Assembly (NCBI GenBank): GCA_030689585.1
Contig: JAUYFZ010000030.1
Coordinates: 1 to 5,832, forward strand
Direction of reading: 5' to 3'
Length of the DNA stretch: 5,832 nt
DNA from: Rhodocyclaceae bacterium
GTDB lineage: Bacteria > Pseudomonadota > Gammaproteobacteria > Burkholderiales > Rhodocyclaceae
The position numbers and the translations under genes were made by a program. Below the pieces are notes generated by a model that was not told the origin of the DNA, made no database searches, and saw nothing but the letters and a program-made list of their open reading frames with translations. Positions 1 to 5,719 of the stretch are shown piece after piece (the first letter of the stretch is position 1; each line of letters opens with the position of its first letter).

Positions 1-2
1 GC

Positions 3-218
3 GACAAAAAACGTGACAAGTGCCTACAAACGGCAGGATTCAGGGTATTGAGATTTTGGAACAACGACGTGCTGCAAAATATCGATACGGTAGTTGAGGC
101 GATCTGGATTGCTTTGCAAAAGGAATCTATCCCCCATCCCCACCCCAACCCACCCCAAGAAGGGGAGGGAGACTGTCATGTCAGCGATATGGCATGTCAC
201 CCACTACAAACCGCATAG
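3..218 (+). CDS. DUF559 endonuclease-like protein, C-terminal end (5' truncated by window)
   Basis: This reading frame is open from the window edge (first full codon at 3) to a TAG at 216-218, giving 71 residues. The segment RVLRFWNNDVLQNID followed by VVEAIWIALQ is the typical C-terminal signature of DUF559 proteins, small PD-(D/E)XK-type domains related to the very-short-patch-repair endonuclease Vsr. The catalytic residues would lie upstream, outside the window, so activity cannot be judged. The native domain should end near residue 42. Residues 43-71, starting with a Pro/His-rich stretch (PHPHPNPPQEGEG), are encoded by the repeat that begins near 131, so the original stop codon appears to have been lost or replaced. 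The last 25 bases overlap the start of the PAS gene in another frame. The family call is confident; the cellular role of DUF559 proteins is poorly known. Confidence 0.75.
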   Translation, partial: DKKRDKCLQTAGFRVLRFWNNDVLQNIDTVVEAIWIALQKESIPHPHPNPPQEGEGDCHVSDMACHPLQTA

Positions 219-224
219 AGCCAA
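131..224 (+). repeat. Left copy of C/G-rich interspersed repeat (arm type B)
   Basis: Positions 159-224 (66 bp) are identical, in reverse complement, to 5720-5785. The copy has two parts. A C-rich part at 131-170 carries runs of C alternating with single A or AT, then a decayed hairpin CCCC-AAGAA-GGGG. A unique arm runs from about 171 to 224 and contains CATGTCA twice (177-183 and 193-199). The C-rich core also matches the inside of the element at 1526-1715. The copy has no internal gene; instead it encodes the tail of the DUF559 protein and the head of the PAS protein. The boundaries are inferred from where identity with the right copy ends and where the DUF559 domain should stop. Confidence 0.85.
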
Positions 225-1216
225 CTCTTTCATTGAGCGACAAGAAAAAACTTCAGGAAAAAGCGGTACGAGAAGCATTGGCAGGGCGGCCATTGCTTGA
301 ACTGGCTGTGGAGTTGGGTGTGTCCACCACGACATTGCGACGTTGGATGTCGGAATCCGGGAATCGCACGAAAGCCAGTGATAAAGCACGAAAAGTGGCG
401 GCCTCGCTTTCTAAGGAAAAGCGCACCGAAGCCAGCCAGCGAATGCGATTGTTGATCCACGCGCTGGAACAGAGTCCGGCGACTATCATCGTGACCGATG
501 CAGAAGGGCATATTCTTTATGCCAACCCAAAATTCACGGAAACAACGGGTTACGTTCCTGAAGAAGTCTTGGGTAAAACGCCGAGCTTTCTGAAATCCGG
601 TTATACCCCCACCGAGGAGTACGGCAAACTCTGGAAAACGATCCGTGCGGGACGCGAATGGCGGGGCGAGTTTCGAAACAAGCGCAAGGATGGTTCTCTT
701 TATTGGGAACGTGCGTCCATTTCCCCCGTGTTCGATGCCAAGGGAAACATCGCCAATTTTATGGCGGTCAAAGAGAACATTACCGAGATCAAGGAAGCCG
801 ACATGGCGCGGCAACAGGCCGTTGATCGGTTTCGTGCCGTCGTGATGGCGATGGTGGAAGGGGTGTTATTGATGGAGGCCGAAGGTCGAATCATTCTTTG
901 CAACGAAGCGGCCGAAACTTTGCTGGGCTGTGAGTTAGGATGCGTTTCCCTGGTGGGTAAGCGGTTATTAGATTTGAATTTGCGCTGGTTGTCGGAAGGG
1001 GCCGGTACTTTGTCGGTAGAGGAGCATCCGGCGCGACGCATTCTGGAGGTTCAGAAGGGAGGCGAAGCCCTGCGACGGGTGATCTACACCCTCCTGTTGC
1101 CCAGCGGAGGAGTAAGGCGGTTATCGTTGAATGCGGGGCTTGTCCCAGGAGAAAACTTGAGTAGGGCGACGGTAGTGGTTACACTGAACGACATAACGAA
1201 GGAGAATGATGAATGA
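194..1216 (+). CDS. HTH-PAS-PAS sensor/regulator protein without visible output domain
   Basis: This is a 340-residue soluble protein with no signal peptide or membrane segment. Residues about 20-53 form a helix-turn-helix (PLLELAVELGVSTTTLRRWM), similar to the HTH of transposase OrfA-type proteins. A charged linker follows at about 54-83. PAS domain 1 covers about 86-200 and has a classic S-box core: TGYVPEEVLGK, the WRGEF segment at 156-160, KRKDGSLYWE, and a C-terminal VKENITE. PAS domain 2 covers about 207-337 and is more divergent, ending in VVVTLNDIT. No kinase, GGDEF, EAL or sigma-54 domain follows. PAS1 resembles flavin-type PAS domains such as NifL, but the cofactor cannot be read from sequence; the LOV cysteine motif is absent. 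The ATG at 194 is the only ATG/GTG/TTG start between the in-frame stop at 95-97 and TTG 233, but it has no clear ribosome binding site and lies inside the repeat. TTG 233 is an alternative. The gene overlaps the ferredoxin gene by 4 bp. Confidence 0.8.
   Translation: MSPTTNRIEPTLSLSDKKKLQEKAVREALAGRPLLELAVELGVSTTTLRRWMSESGNRTKASDKARKVAASLSKEKRTEASQRMRLLIHALEQSPATIIVTDAEGHILYANPKFTETTGYVPEEVLGKTPSFLKSGYTPTEEYGKLWKTIRAGREWRGEFRNKRKDGSLYWERASISPVFDAKGNIANFMAVKENITEIKEADMARQQAVDRFRAVVMAMVEGVLLMEAEGRIILCNEAAETLLGCELGCVSLVGKRLLDLNLRWLSEGAGTLSVEEHPARRILEVQKGGEALRRVIYTLLLPSGGVRRLSLNAGLVPGENLSRATVVVTLNDITKENDE
1199..1204 (+). promoter_or_regulatory. Ribosome binding site of the ferredoxin gene
   Basis: AAGGAG lies 8 bases before ATG 1213, inside the last codons of the PAS gene. 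Together with the ATGA overlap (start 1213-1215, stop 1214-1216) it indicates translational coupling and fixes the ferredoxin start. Confidence 0.85.
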
Positions 1217-1521
1217 GCCACTATACGCACCACGTTTTTTTCTGTACCAACCAACGCGAAAACGGTGAGGAGTGCTGTAATAATCACGGAGCTTCCGCGA
1301 TGCGCGATTACTGTAAGGCTCGCGTTAAAGCCCTAGGCGAGCGGGTTTCTGGCAATGTACGAATTAACTCCGCCGGTTGTATGGGCCGCTGCGAACAGGG
1401 GCCCGCTCTGGTTATTTATCCGGAAGCGGTTTGGTATACCTATGCCAACAAAGCAGACATTGACGAAATTGTTGAATCGCATCTGGCAAAAAATCAGATC
1501 GTCGAGCGGCTCAAAATCTAA
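1213..1521 (+). CDS. Thioredoxin-like [2Fe-2S] ferredoxin
   Basis: This 102-residue protein belongs to the thioredoxin-fold [2Fe-2S] ferredoxins (Shethna-type; Aquifex Fd4 is a structural example). Family members are small soluble electron carriers, and fused versions form the NuoE subunit of complex I. The likely cluster ligands are C11, C22, C56 and C60, in the pattern C-x10-C-x33-C-x3-C; C21 next to C22 is an alternative second ligand. The core RINSAGCMGRCEQGPALVIYP holds the last two ligands and is highly characteristic. The C-terminus (WYTYANKADIDEIVESHL, ending VERLKI) matches the full-length proteobacterial form, so the gene is complete. Its redox partner is unknown. Coupling to the HTH-PAS-PAS gene suggests the two are made together, possibly for redox signalling, but that is inference. 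Its 3' end abuts the palindromic element at 1526-1715. Confidence 0.93.
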   Translation: MSHYTHHVFFCTNQRENGEECCNNHGASAMRDYCKARVKALGERVSGNVRINSAGCMGRCEQGPALVIYPEAVWYTYANKADIDEIVESHLAKNQIVERLKI

Positions 1522-1525
1522 AATC

Positions 1526-1564
1526 TTAGGACACTTCTATAGAAGTGTCGTAACTACTCAGGTC
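1526..1564 (+). repeat. Left terminal inverted repeat, with inserted palindrome half
   Basis: It matches the right end over 27 bases with one mismatch (A versus G at 1531), apart from a 12-base insertion at 1538-1549. The insertion completes a perfect 20-bp palindrome. Confidence 0.8.
1530..1549. repeat. Perfect 20-bp palindrome
   Basis: GACACTTCTATAGAAGTGTC is its own reverse complement. It starts 8 bases after the ferredoxin stop and could form a hairpin at the mRNA 3' end. No U-run follows, so it is not a standard intrinsic terminator. A cruciform or a dimeric protein site is also possible. Confidence 0.8.
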
Positions 1565-1575
1565 GGCGTCAATCT

Positions 1576-1596
1576 CCCTCCCCTTCAAGGGGAGGG
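1576..1596. repeat. Core hairpin 1 of the palindromic element
   Basis: There are 10-base arms CCCTCCCCTT and AAGGGGAGGG around one central C. The same hairpin occurs twice in the repeat at 5771-5832 and, decayed, in the repeat at 131-224. Confidence 0.85.
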
Positions 1597-1613
1597 GTGG
1601 GGTGGGGATGGGG
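1589..1613 (+). other. Predicted G-quadruplex motif, plus strand
   Basis: Five runs of four G (1589-1592, 1594-1597, 1599-1602, 1604-1607, 1610-1613) are separated by loops of 1, 1, 1 and 2 bases. Short loops and four-G tracts are the most favourable arrangement for a quadruplex. If the ferredoxin transcript runs past 1589, the motif would also exist in RNA. It competes with core hairpin 1 for the first two G runs. Confidence 0.7.
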
Positions 1614-1630
1614 TTTTACACGGAATTCTT

Positions 1631-1657
1631 CCCCCCATCCCCCTCCCTGCCTCCCCC
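1631..1657 (-). other. Predicted G-quadruplex motif, minus strand
   Basis: The C runs at 1631-1636, 1639-1643, 1645-1647 and 1653-1657 give four G runs of at least three on the minus strand. An alaS transcript reading past its stop codon would contain them. The longest loop is 5 bases, so the motif is weaker than the plus-strand one. Confidence 0.55.
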
Positions 1658-1670
1658 TTGAAGGGGGAGG
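1650..1670. repeat. Core hairpin 2 of the palindromic element
   Basis: Arms CCTCCCCCTT and AAGGGGGAGG lie around a single central G. It is the inverted partner of core hairpin 1, with five instead of four C/G in the main run. Confidence 0.85.
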
Positions 1671-1688
1671 AGAGCTGTGGTCCGACCG

Positions 1689-1715
1689 GACCTGAGTAGT
1701 TACGAAGTGCCCTAA
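1689..1715 (-). repeat. Right terminal inverted repeat
   Basis: GACCTGAGTAGTTAC followed by GAAGTGCCCTAA is the reverse complement of the left terminus with one mismatch, without the 12-base insertion. It ends at the base adjacent to the alaS stop codon (1716-1718). Confidence 0.8.
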
Positions 1716-4316
1716 TCAAAGCCGTTCGGCGACCCAAGAATTGACGGCCGCCAATGCGGTTGAGAGATTCTCCGGTTTTGTGCCGCCTGCTTGTGCCATA
1801 TCCGCTCTGCCCCCGCCTTTGCCGCCCACCTGTTGGGCCACGAAATTGACCAGTTCGCCGGCCTTGATCTTCGAAGTCAGGTCGGCCGTGACACCGGCGA
1901 TCAGACTCACCTTGCCTTCATGAACGGCAGCCAGCACGATGACGGCAGATTTCAACTTGTCCTTCAACTTGTCCAGGGCCTCTCGTAACCCTGCGCCATC
2001 GGCCCCTTCTAGTTCGACAGCCAATACCCGGACCCCCTTTATATCGACGGACTGGGCAGCGAGAGCCTCCCCCTGCGAGGCGGCAAGTTTTGATTTGAGT
2101 CGTGCGATTTCCCGCTCAAGCGTCTGTTTTTTCTGGACGAATTCATTCGCCGCCTGATCGCGTGAGGTTTCTGTTCCCCGCAGATAGACCATGACGGCCG
2201 CACCGGTGACGGCTTCGAGGCGACGCACGCCCGCCGCGACGCCGCTTTGTGAAAGGATTTTGAACAGGCCGATATCGCCCGTTCTGCGAACATGCGTACC
2301 TCCACATAGCTCCAGGGAGGAGCCGATAGTAAGCACTCGCACGCGGTCGCCATACTTCTCGCCGAAGAGCATCGTGGCCCCTGTTTTCTGAGCGTCATCC
2401 AGGGTCATCACCCGGGCTTCTGTCGCGCTGTTGGTGAGGATTTCAGCATTGACGATGTCTTCCACACGGCGTATTTCTTCCGGAGTTATCGGTTGAGTGT
2501 GGACAAAATCGAAGCGCGTTTTGGCCGGATCGACCTGCGAGCCTTTTTGTTGAACATGGTCGCCCAGTACTTCGCGCAACGCTTTATGCATCAGATGCGT
2601 GACCGAATGGTGACGTTCCGTGGCACGTCGGAGAGGCAAGTCGACCTTCGCGTTGACGGTGTCGCCCACGCGTAACGTGCCGGTCTTGAGGATGCCGTGG
2701 TGTCCGAAGACGGTGGCCTGAATCTTGTGGGTATCCTCTACTGCAAAAAGACCCTGCGTCGACTGCAACAAACCGCTGTCGCCCACCTGTCCGCCGGATT
2801 CGGCATAGAACGGCGTGGTATTGAGTACGACCACGCCCAGATCGCCCTCATTCAATGCGTTGACGGGCGCACTGTCTCGATAGAGAGCTTGCACAATGCC
2901 CTTGCACTCTAGCGTGTCGTAACCACAGAAGGTGCTGGCCGGGCCATCGTAGTCGAGGGCGGTGGCCATTTTGAACCGACCTGCGGCACGCGCTTGTTCT
3001 TTTTGATGCGCCATGGCCGCATTGAAGGCGGCTACATCGACGCTCACCTGGCGTTCACGACAGATGTCAGCGGTGAGATCGAGCGGGAAGCCGTAGGTAT
3101 CGTGTAGTTTGAAGGCGGTTTCGCCGTTGAAGACGGCAGAAGTGGTGACAAGATCGGCCTCCAGAATGGCCATACCGTGTTCGATGGTGGCGAAGAAACG
3201 TTCTTCTTCCTGACGCAGGACATCCATGATCCGTTTTTCATGGGCGAGGAGTTCAGGATAGGCACGGCCCATTTCCAGCACCAGATCCGGCACCATGCGA
3301 TGGAAAAAGGCCGCACGTGCGCCCAGTTTCCAGCCGTGGCGAATGGCGCGACGGATGATGCGACGCAATACATAACCGCGTCCCTCGTTGCTGGGGATGA
3401 TGCCATCGGCCAGCAGAAAAGAGCAGGCGCGGATGTGGTCAGCCAATACCTTGAGGGAAGGTTGAGAAAGATCGTCTTGCGCGGTTTGTAAGGTTTCGCG
3501 AGCAGCGGCGACAACGAGTTGCTGGAATAAATCAATGTCGTAGTTGTTATGAACCTGTTGCAAGACAGCGGCGATGCGTTCTAACCCCATACCGGTATCG
3601 ACCGAAGGTTTGGGCAGCGGGTGCATCACACCGGCTTCATCCCGATTGAACTGCATGAACACGTTATTCCATATTTCGATGTAACGGTCGCCGTCTTCAT
3701 TGGGTGAACCTGGGGGGCCACCGGGAATGTCCGGACCGTGGTCGTAGAAAATTTCAGTGCACGGGCCGCAAGGGCCTGTTTCGCCCATCATCCAGAAGTT
3801 ATCCGACGCGTAACGTGCGCCCTTGTTGTCGCCAATGCGAATCACCCGTTCGGCGGGCACACCGATGGTTTGCGTCCATAAATCATACGCCTCGTCGTCA
3901 TCGGCATAGACCGTGACCCAAAGTTTGTCTTTCGGTAATTGATAGACTTCTGTGAGCAATTCCCAGGCGTAATGAATGGCTTCTTTTTTGAAATAGTCGC
4001 CAAAGCTGAAATTTCCCAGCATTTCAAAGAAGGTGTGGTGACGGGCGGTATAACCGACGTTTTCCAGATCGTTGTGTTTACCTCCGGCCCGAACGCATTT
4101 TTGCGAGGACGTGGCGCGGGTATAGGGTCGTTTATCGAAGCCCAAAAAAACATCCTTGAACTGATTCATTCCCGCGTTGGTGAAGAGCAGGGTGGGGTCT
4201 TCATGGGGGATCAGCGAACTGGAGGCGACGACCTGATGCCCTTTAGAGGCGAAAAAATCGAGGAATTTCTGACGGATACTGTGGGAAGACCAGTTGGAAA
4301 ATTCGGTAGGGTTCAT
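1716..4316 (-). CDS. alaS: Alanyl-tRNA synthetase
   Basis: AlaS charges tRNA-Ala with alanine using ATP, in the cytoplasm, and hydrolyses wrongly made Ser- and Gly-tRNA-Ala. At 866 residues it is full length (E. coli 876). The class II catalytic domain opens with [18 protein letters not shown] (residues 42-59), then motif 2 ([11 protein letters not shown] and FFEMLGNFS, about 67-105) and motif 3 ([14 protein letters not shown], 240-253). The editing domain has the zinc-binding H570-x3-H574 and C671-x3-H675 (within ELCGGTH), so proofreading should be intact. A heptad-like helical stretch at about 727-755 leads to the C-Ala domain, with its glycine-rich [15 protein letters not shown] (831-845). 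The start at 4316 fits the family N-terminus. No good ribosome binding site precedes it, but there is no better start nearby. It is divergent from metK and convergent with the ferredoxin gene. Confidence 0.98.
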   Translation of the reverse strand: MNPTEFSNWSSHSIRQKFLDFFASKGHQVVASSSLIPHEDPTLLFTNAGMNQFKDVFLGFDKRPYTRATSSQKCVRAGGKHNDLENVGYTARHHTFFEMLGNFSFGDYFKKEAIHYAWELLTEVYQLPKDKLWVTVYADDDEAYDLWTQTIGVPAERVIRIGDNKGARYASDNFWMMGETGPCGPCTEIFYDHGPDIPGGPPGSPNEDGDRYIEIWNNVFMQFNRDEAGVMHPLPKPSVDTGMGLERIAAVLQQVHNNYDIDLFQQLVVAAARETLQTAQDDLSQPSLKVLADHIRACSFLLADGIIPSNEGRGYVLRRIIRRAIRHGWKLGARAAFFHRMVPDLVLEMGRAYPELLAHEKRIMDVLRQEEERFFATIEHGMAILEADLVTTSAVFNGETAFKLHDTYGFPLDLTADICRERQVSVDVAAFNAAMAHQKEQARAAGRFKMATALDYDGPASTFCGYDTLECKGIVQALYRDSAPVNALNEGDLGVVVLNTTPFYAESGGQVGDSGLLQSTQGLFAVEDTHKIQATVFGHHGILKTGTLRVGDTVNAKVDLPLRRATERHHSVTHLMHKALREVLGDHVQQKGSQVDPAKTRFDFVHTQPITPEEIRRVEDIVNAEILTNSATEARVMTLDDAQKTGATMLFGEKYGDRVRVLTIGSSLELCGGTHVRRTGDIGLFKILSQSGVAAGVRRLEAVTGAAVMVYLRGTETSRDQAANEFVQKKQTLEREIARLKSKLAASQGEALAAQSVDIKGVRVLAVELEGADGAGLREALDKLKDKLKSAVIVLAAVHEGKVSLIAGVTADLTSKIKAGELVNFVAQQVGGKGGGRADMAQAGGTKPENLSTALAAVNSWVAERL

Positions 4317-4332
4317 GTGGAATTATTTGTTT

Positions 4333-4361
4333 TTGACTCAAGGCGGAAAAAATAGCAGAAT
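4333..4361 (+). promoter_or_regulatory. Candidate sigma-70 promoter for metK
   Basis: The -35 box is TTGACT (4333-4338, 5 of 6 to consensus). After a 17-base spacer comes the -10 box CAGAAT (4356-4361, 4 of 6). The start of transcription would fall near 4368, a few bases before the first leader hairpin at 4372, giving an untranslated leader of about 154 bases. The site lies within the region just upstream of the alaS start on the other strand. I could not find a convincing promoter for alaS. Confidence 0.4.
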
Positions 4362-4371
4362 CTCGTCAATT

Positions 4372-4516
4372 CCGCTCGGTTAATTGGACAACTTGCGAGG
4401 CGGAGAAGGCACGAGTAACCCTGTGCCGGAAAATAAAACTCGCTAAAGCGTCGGCTGCTCAAGTTCCCACAGCCGGTTATGCCGAATCCGTGTTGGGAAC
4501 AAATCTAAGGAGCAGT
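4372..4516 (+). promoter_or_regulatory. Structured metK leader, candidate cis-regulatory RNA
   Basis: Successive complementary segments fill this leader. P1 pairs CCGCUCG (4372-4378) with CGAGGCGG (4396-4403), with one bulged G. P2 pairs GGCAC (4408-4412) with GUGCC (4423-4427), and its loop GAGU (4413-4416) can pair with ACUC (4438-4441) across an A-rich linker. P3 is the small hairpin CGC-UAAA-GCG (4441-4450). P4 pairs UCGGCUG (4451-4457) with CAGCCGG (4470-4476). P5 pairs GUUCCCA (4463-4469) with UGGGAAC (4494-4500) and makes an H-type pseudoknot with P4. Alternatively CUGCUC (4455-4460) pairs with GAGCAG (4510-4515) and covers the end of the ribosome binding site. I compared it from memory with SAM-II, SAM-III, SAM/SAH and SAH riboswitch patterns and saw no match. 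A regulatory function is inference. Confidence 0.4.
4507..4512 (+). promoter_or_regulatory. Ribosome binding site of metK
   Basis: AAGGAG lies 9 bases before ATG 4522. Its last three bases are part of GAGCAG, which is complementary to CUGCUC at 4455-4460, so access to the site could depend on leader folding. Confidence 0.85.
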
Positions 4517-4521
4517 TCATC

Positions 4522-5703
4522 ATGTCACAACCCTATTTCTTTACTTCCGAATCGGTTTCAGAAGGCCATCCAGACAAGGTTTCCGACCAAATCTCCGATG
4601 CCATTCTCGATGCCATTCTAACGCAGGACAAAACGGCTCGCGTCGCGGCCGAAACCCTCTGCAACACGGGCCTCGTGGTACTGGCCGGAGAGATTACCAC
4701 GACGGCCAACGTCGACTACATCCAGGTTGCACGCAATGTCCTGAAGCGCATCGGCTACGACAACACCGATTTTGGGATCGACTATCGGGGGTGTGCCGTG
4801 TTGGTGGCGTACGACAAACAAAGCCCGGACATTGCGCAGGGGGTGGATCGTGCGTCTGACGATTACCTCAATCAGGGCGCGGGGGATCAGGGGCTGATGT
4901 TTGGTTATGCCTGTACCGAAACCCCTGTTTTGATGCCGTTGCCGATATACCTTTCCCATCGTTTGGTCGAACGTCAGTCGATGCTGCGTCGGGACGGACG
5001 ACTCCCCTGGTTGCGTCCCGATGCCAAATCTCAAGTGACGGTGCGCTATGTGGATGGCAAGCCGGATGCCATTGATACGGTCGTGCTTTCTACGCAACAC
5101 GCTCCGGAAATGTCGGATGGTTTGAAGATGAAAGCCTCCGCCATTGAAGCCGTTATCGAAGAGATCATCAAGCCGGTGTTGCCCAAGGAACTTATCAAGG
5201 GCGAGATCAAGTATCTGGTGAACCCGACCGGTCGTTTTGTCGTCGGCGGCCCACAAGGCGATTGTGGTTTGACTGGACGAAAAATCATCGTCGACACCTA
5301 CGGTGGAGCCGCCCCGCACGGCGGTGGGGCCTTTTCCGGCAAGGACCCCTCCAAGGTCGACCGTTCAGCCGCTTACGCGGGACGTTATGTGGCTAAAAAT
5401 ATCGTCGCTGCCGGATTGGCTGAAAAGTGCTTAGTTCAAATTTCCTACGCCATCGGTGTGGCACAGCCGACTTCTGTCTGGGTCACGACCCAAGGCACGG
5501 GCAAGATCAGCGACGAGAAAATCGCAGAACTGGTGAAGCGGCATTTTGATCTGCGCCCCAAAGGCATTGTTCAGATGCTGGATCTGTTGCGTCCGATCTA
5601 CGAAAAAACCGCCGCCTACGGTCACTTCGGACGAGACGAGCCAGAATTCACCTGGGAAGCCCTCGATAAATCTCAAGCACTGCGGGCTGATGCCGGGTTG
5701 TAA
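4522..5703 (+). CDS. metK: S-adenosylmethionine synthetase (methionine adenosyltransferase)
   Basis: MetK makes S-adenosylmethionine from methionine and ATP, releasing phosphate and pyrophosphate. It is a cytoplasmic enzyme that works as a tetramer of paired dimers and needs Mg2+ and K+. The protein has 393 residues (E. coli 384). Visible signatures are [11 protein letters not shown] with H16, D18 and K19, [12 protein letters not shown] (119-130), and the phosphate-binding [16 protein letters not shown] (267-282). By the pattern around them, K169, R253, K254, K274, K278 and D280 correspond to the E. coli active-site residues K165, R244, K245, K265, K269 and D271. It ends in LRADAGL, common in proteobacterial MetK, so it is complete. 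Start choice is supported by AAGGAG 9 bases upstream and the standard [13 protein letters not shown]-terminus. The next feature, 16 bases after the stop, is the right repeat; ahcY, a frequent neighbour, is not present before the window ends. Confidence 0.98.
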   Translation: MSQPYFFTSESVSEGHPDKVSDQISDAILDAILTQDKTARVAAETLCNTGLVVLAGEITTTANVDYIQVARNVLKRIGYDNTDFGIDYRGCAVLVAYDKQSPDIAQGVDRASDDYLNQGAGDQGLMFGYACTETPVLMPLPIYLSHRLVERQSMLRRDGRLPWLRPDAKSQVTVRYVDGKPDAIDTVVLSTQHAPEMSDGLKMKASAIEAVIEEIIKPVLPKELIKGEIKYLVNPTGRFVVGGPQGDCGLTGRKIIVDTYGGAAPHGGGAFSGKDPSKVDRSAAYAGRYVAKNIVAAGLAEKCLVQISYAIGVAQPTSVWVTTQGTGKISDEKIAELVKRHFDLRPKGIVQMLDLLRPIYEKTAAYGHFGRDEPEFTWEALDKSQALRADAGL

Positions 5704-5719
5704 TCGTCCTATCTCAATA

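Larger units (their letters stand above)
1526..1715. mobile_element. 190-bp MITE-like palindromic element between convergent genes
   Basis: The element is bounded by terminal inverted repeats. The left end reads TTAGGACACTTC, then an extra 12 bases, then GTAACTACTCAGGTC (to 1564). The right end (1689-1715), read on the minus strand, gives TTAGGGCACTTC followed directly by GTAACTACTCAGGTC. Inside are two inverted copies of a C/G-rich core, each with a perfect hairpin (1576-1596 and 1650-1670). It has no open reading frame of its own and no transposase, so any movement would depend on an enzyme elsewhere. It starts 4 bp after the ferredoxin stop and ends at the base next to the alaS stop codon. 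No convincing target-site duplication is seen beyond a possible TC. It could also be a REP/BIME-type palindrome rather than a true MITE. Confidence 0.75.

Noticed and set aside
1530..1617. Intrinsic terminator for the ferredoxin gene
   Set aside because: The hairpins at 1530-1549 and 1576-1596 are not followed by a U-run. The only TTTT (1614-1617) comes 17 bases after the second hairpin.
1355..1699. A 114-codon plus-strand frame running from the ferredoxin gene through the palindromic element
   Set aside because: It is out of frame with the ferredoxin, and its second half is the Pro/Gly-rich translation of the repeat (PLQGEGWGGDG, PLPASPLKGEES).
4317..4400. Promoter for alaS on the minus strand
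   Set aside because: TTGACG at 4369-4364 and TTGTCC at 4391-4386 look like -35 boxes, but no -10 box lies at 16-18 bases from either.
4396..4500. Known SAH or SAM riboswitch upstream of metK
   Set aside because: The conserved segments I remember (for SAH, GAGGAGCGCUGC, AGGCUCG and GGCGCUC; for SAM/SAH, the ACGGCUUCC loop) are absent, so I list it only as an unassigned structured leader. No covariance search could be run.
4618..5319. A 233-codon open frame on the minus strand inside metK
   Set aside because: It is antisense to a gene with full MetK signatures, has no ribosome binding site or recognisable domain, and reads as a His/Arg-rich shadow of metK codons.
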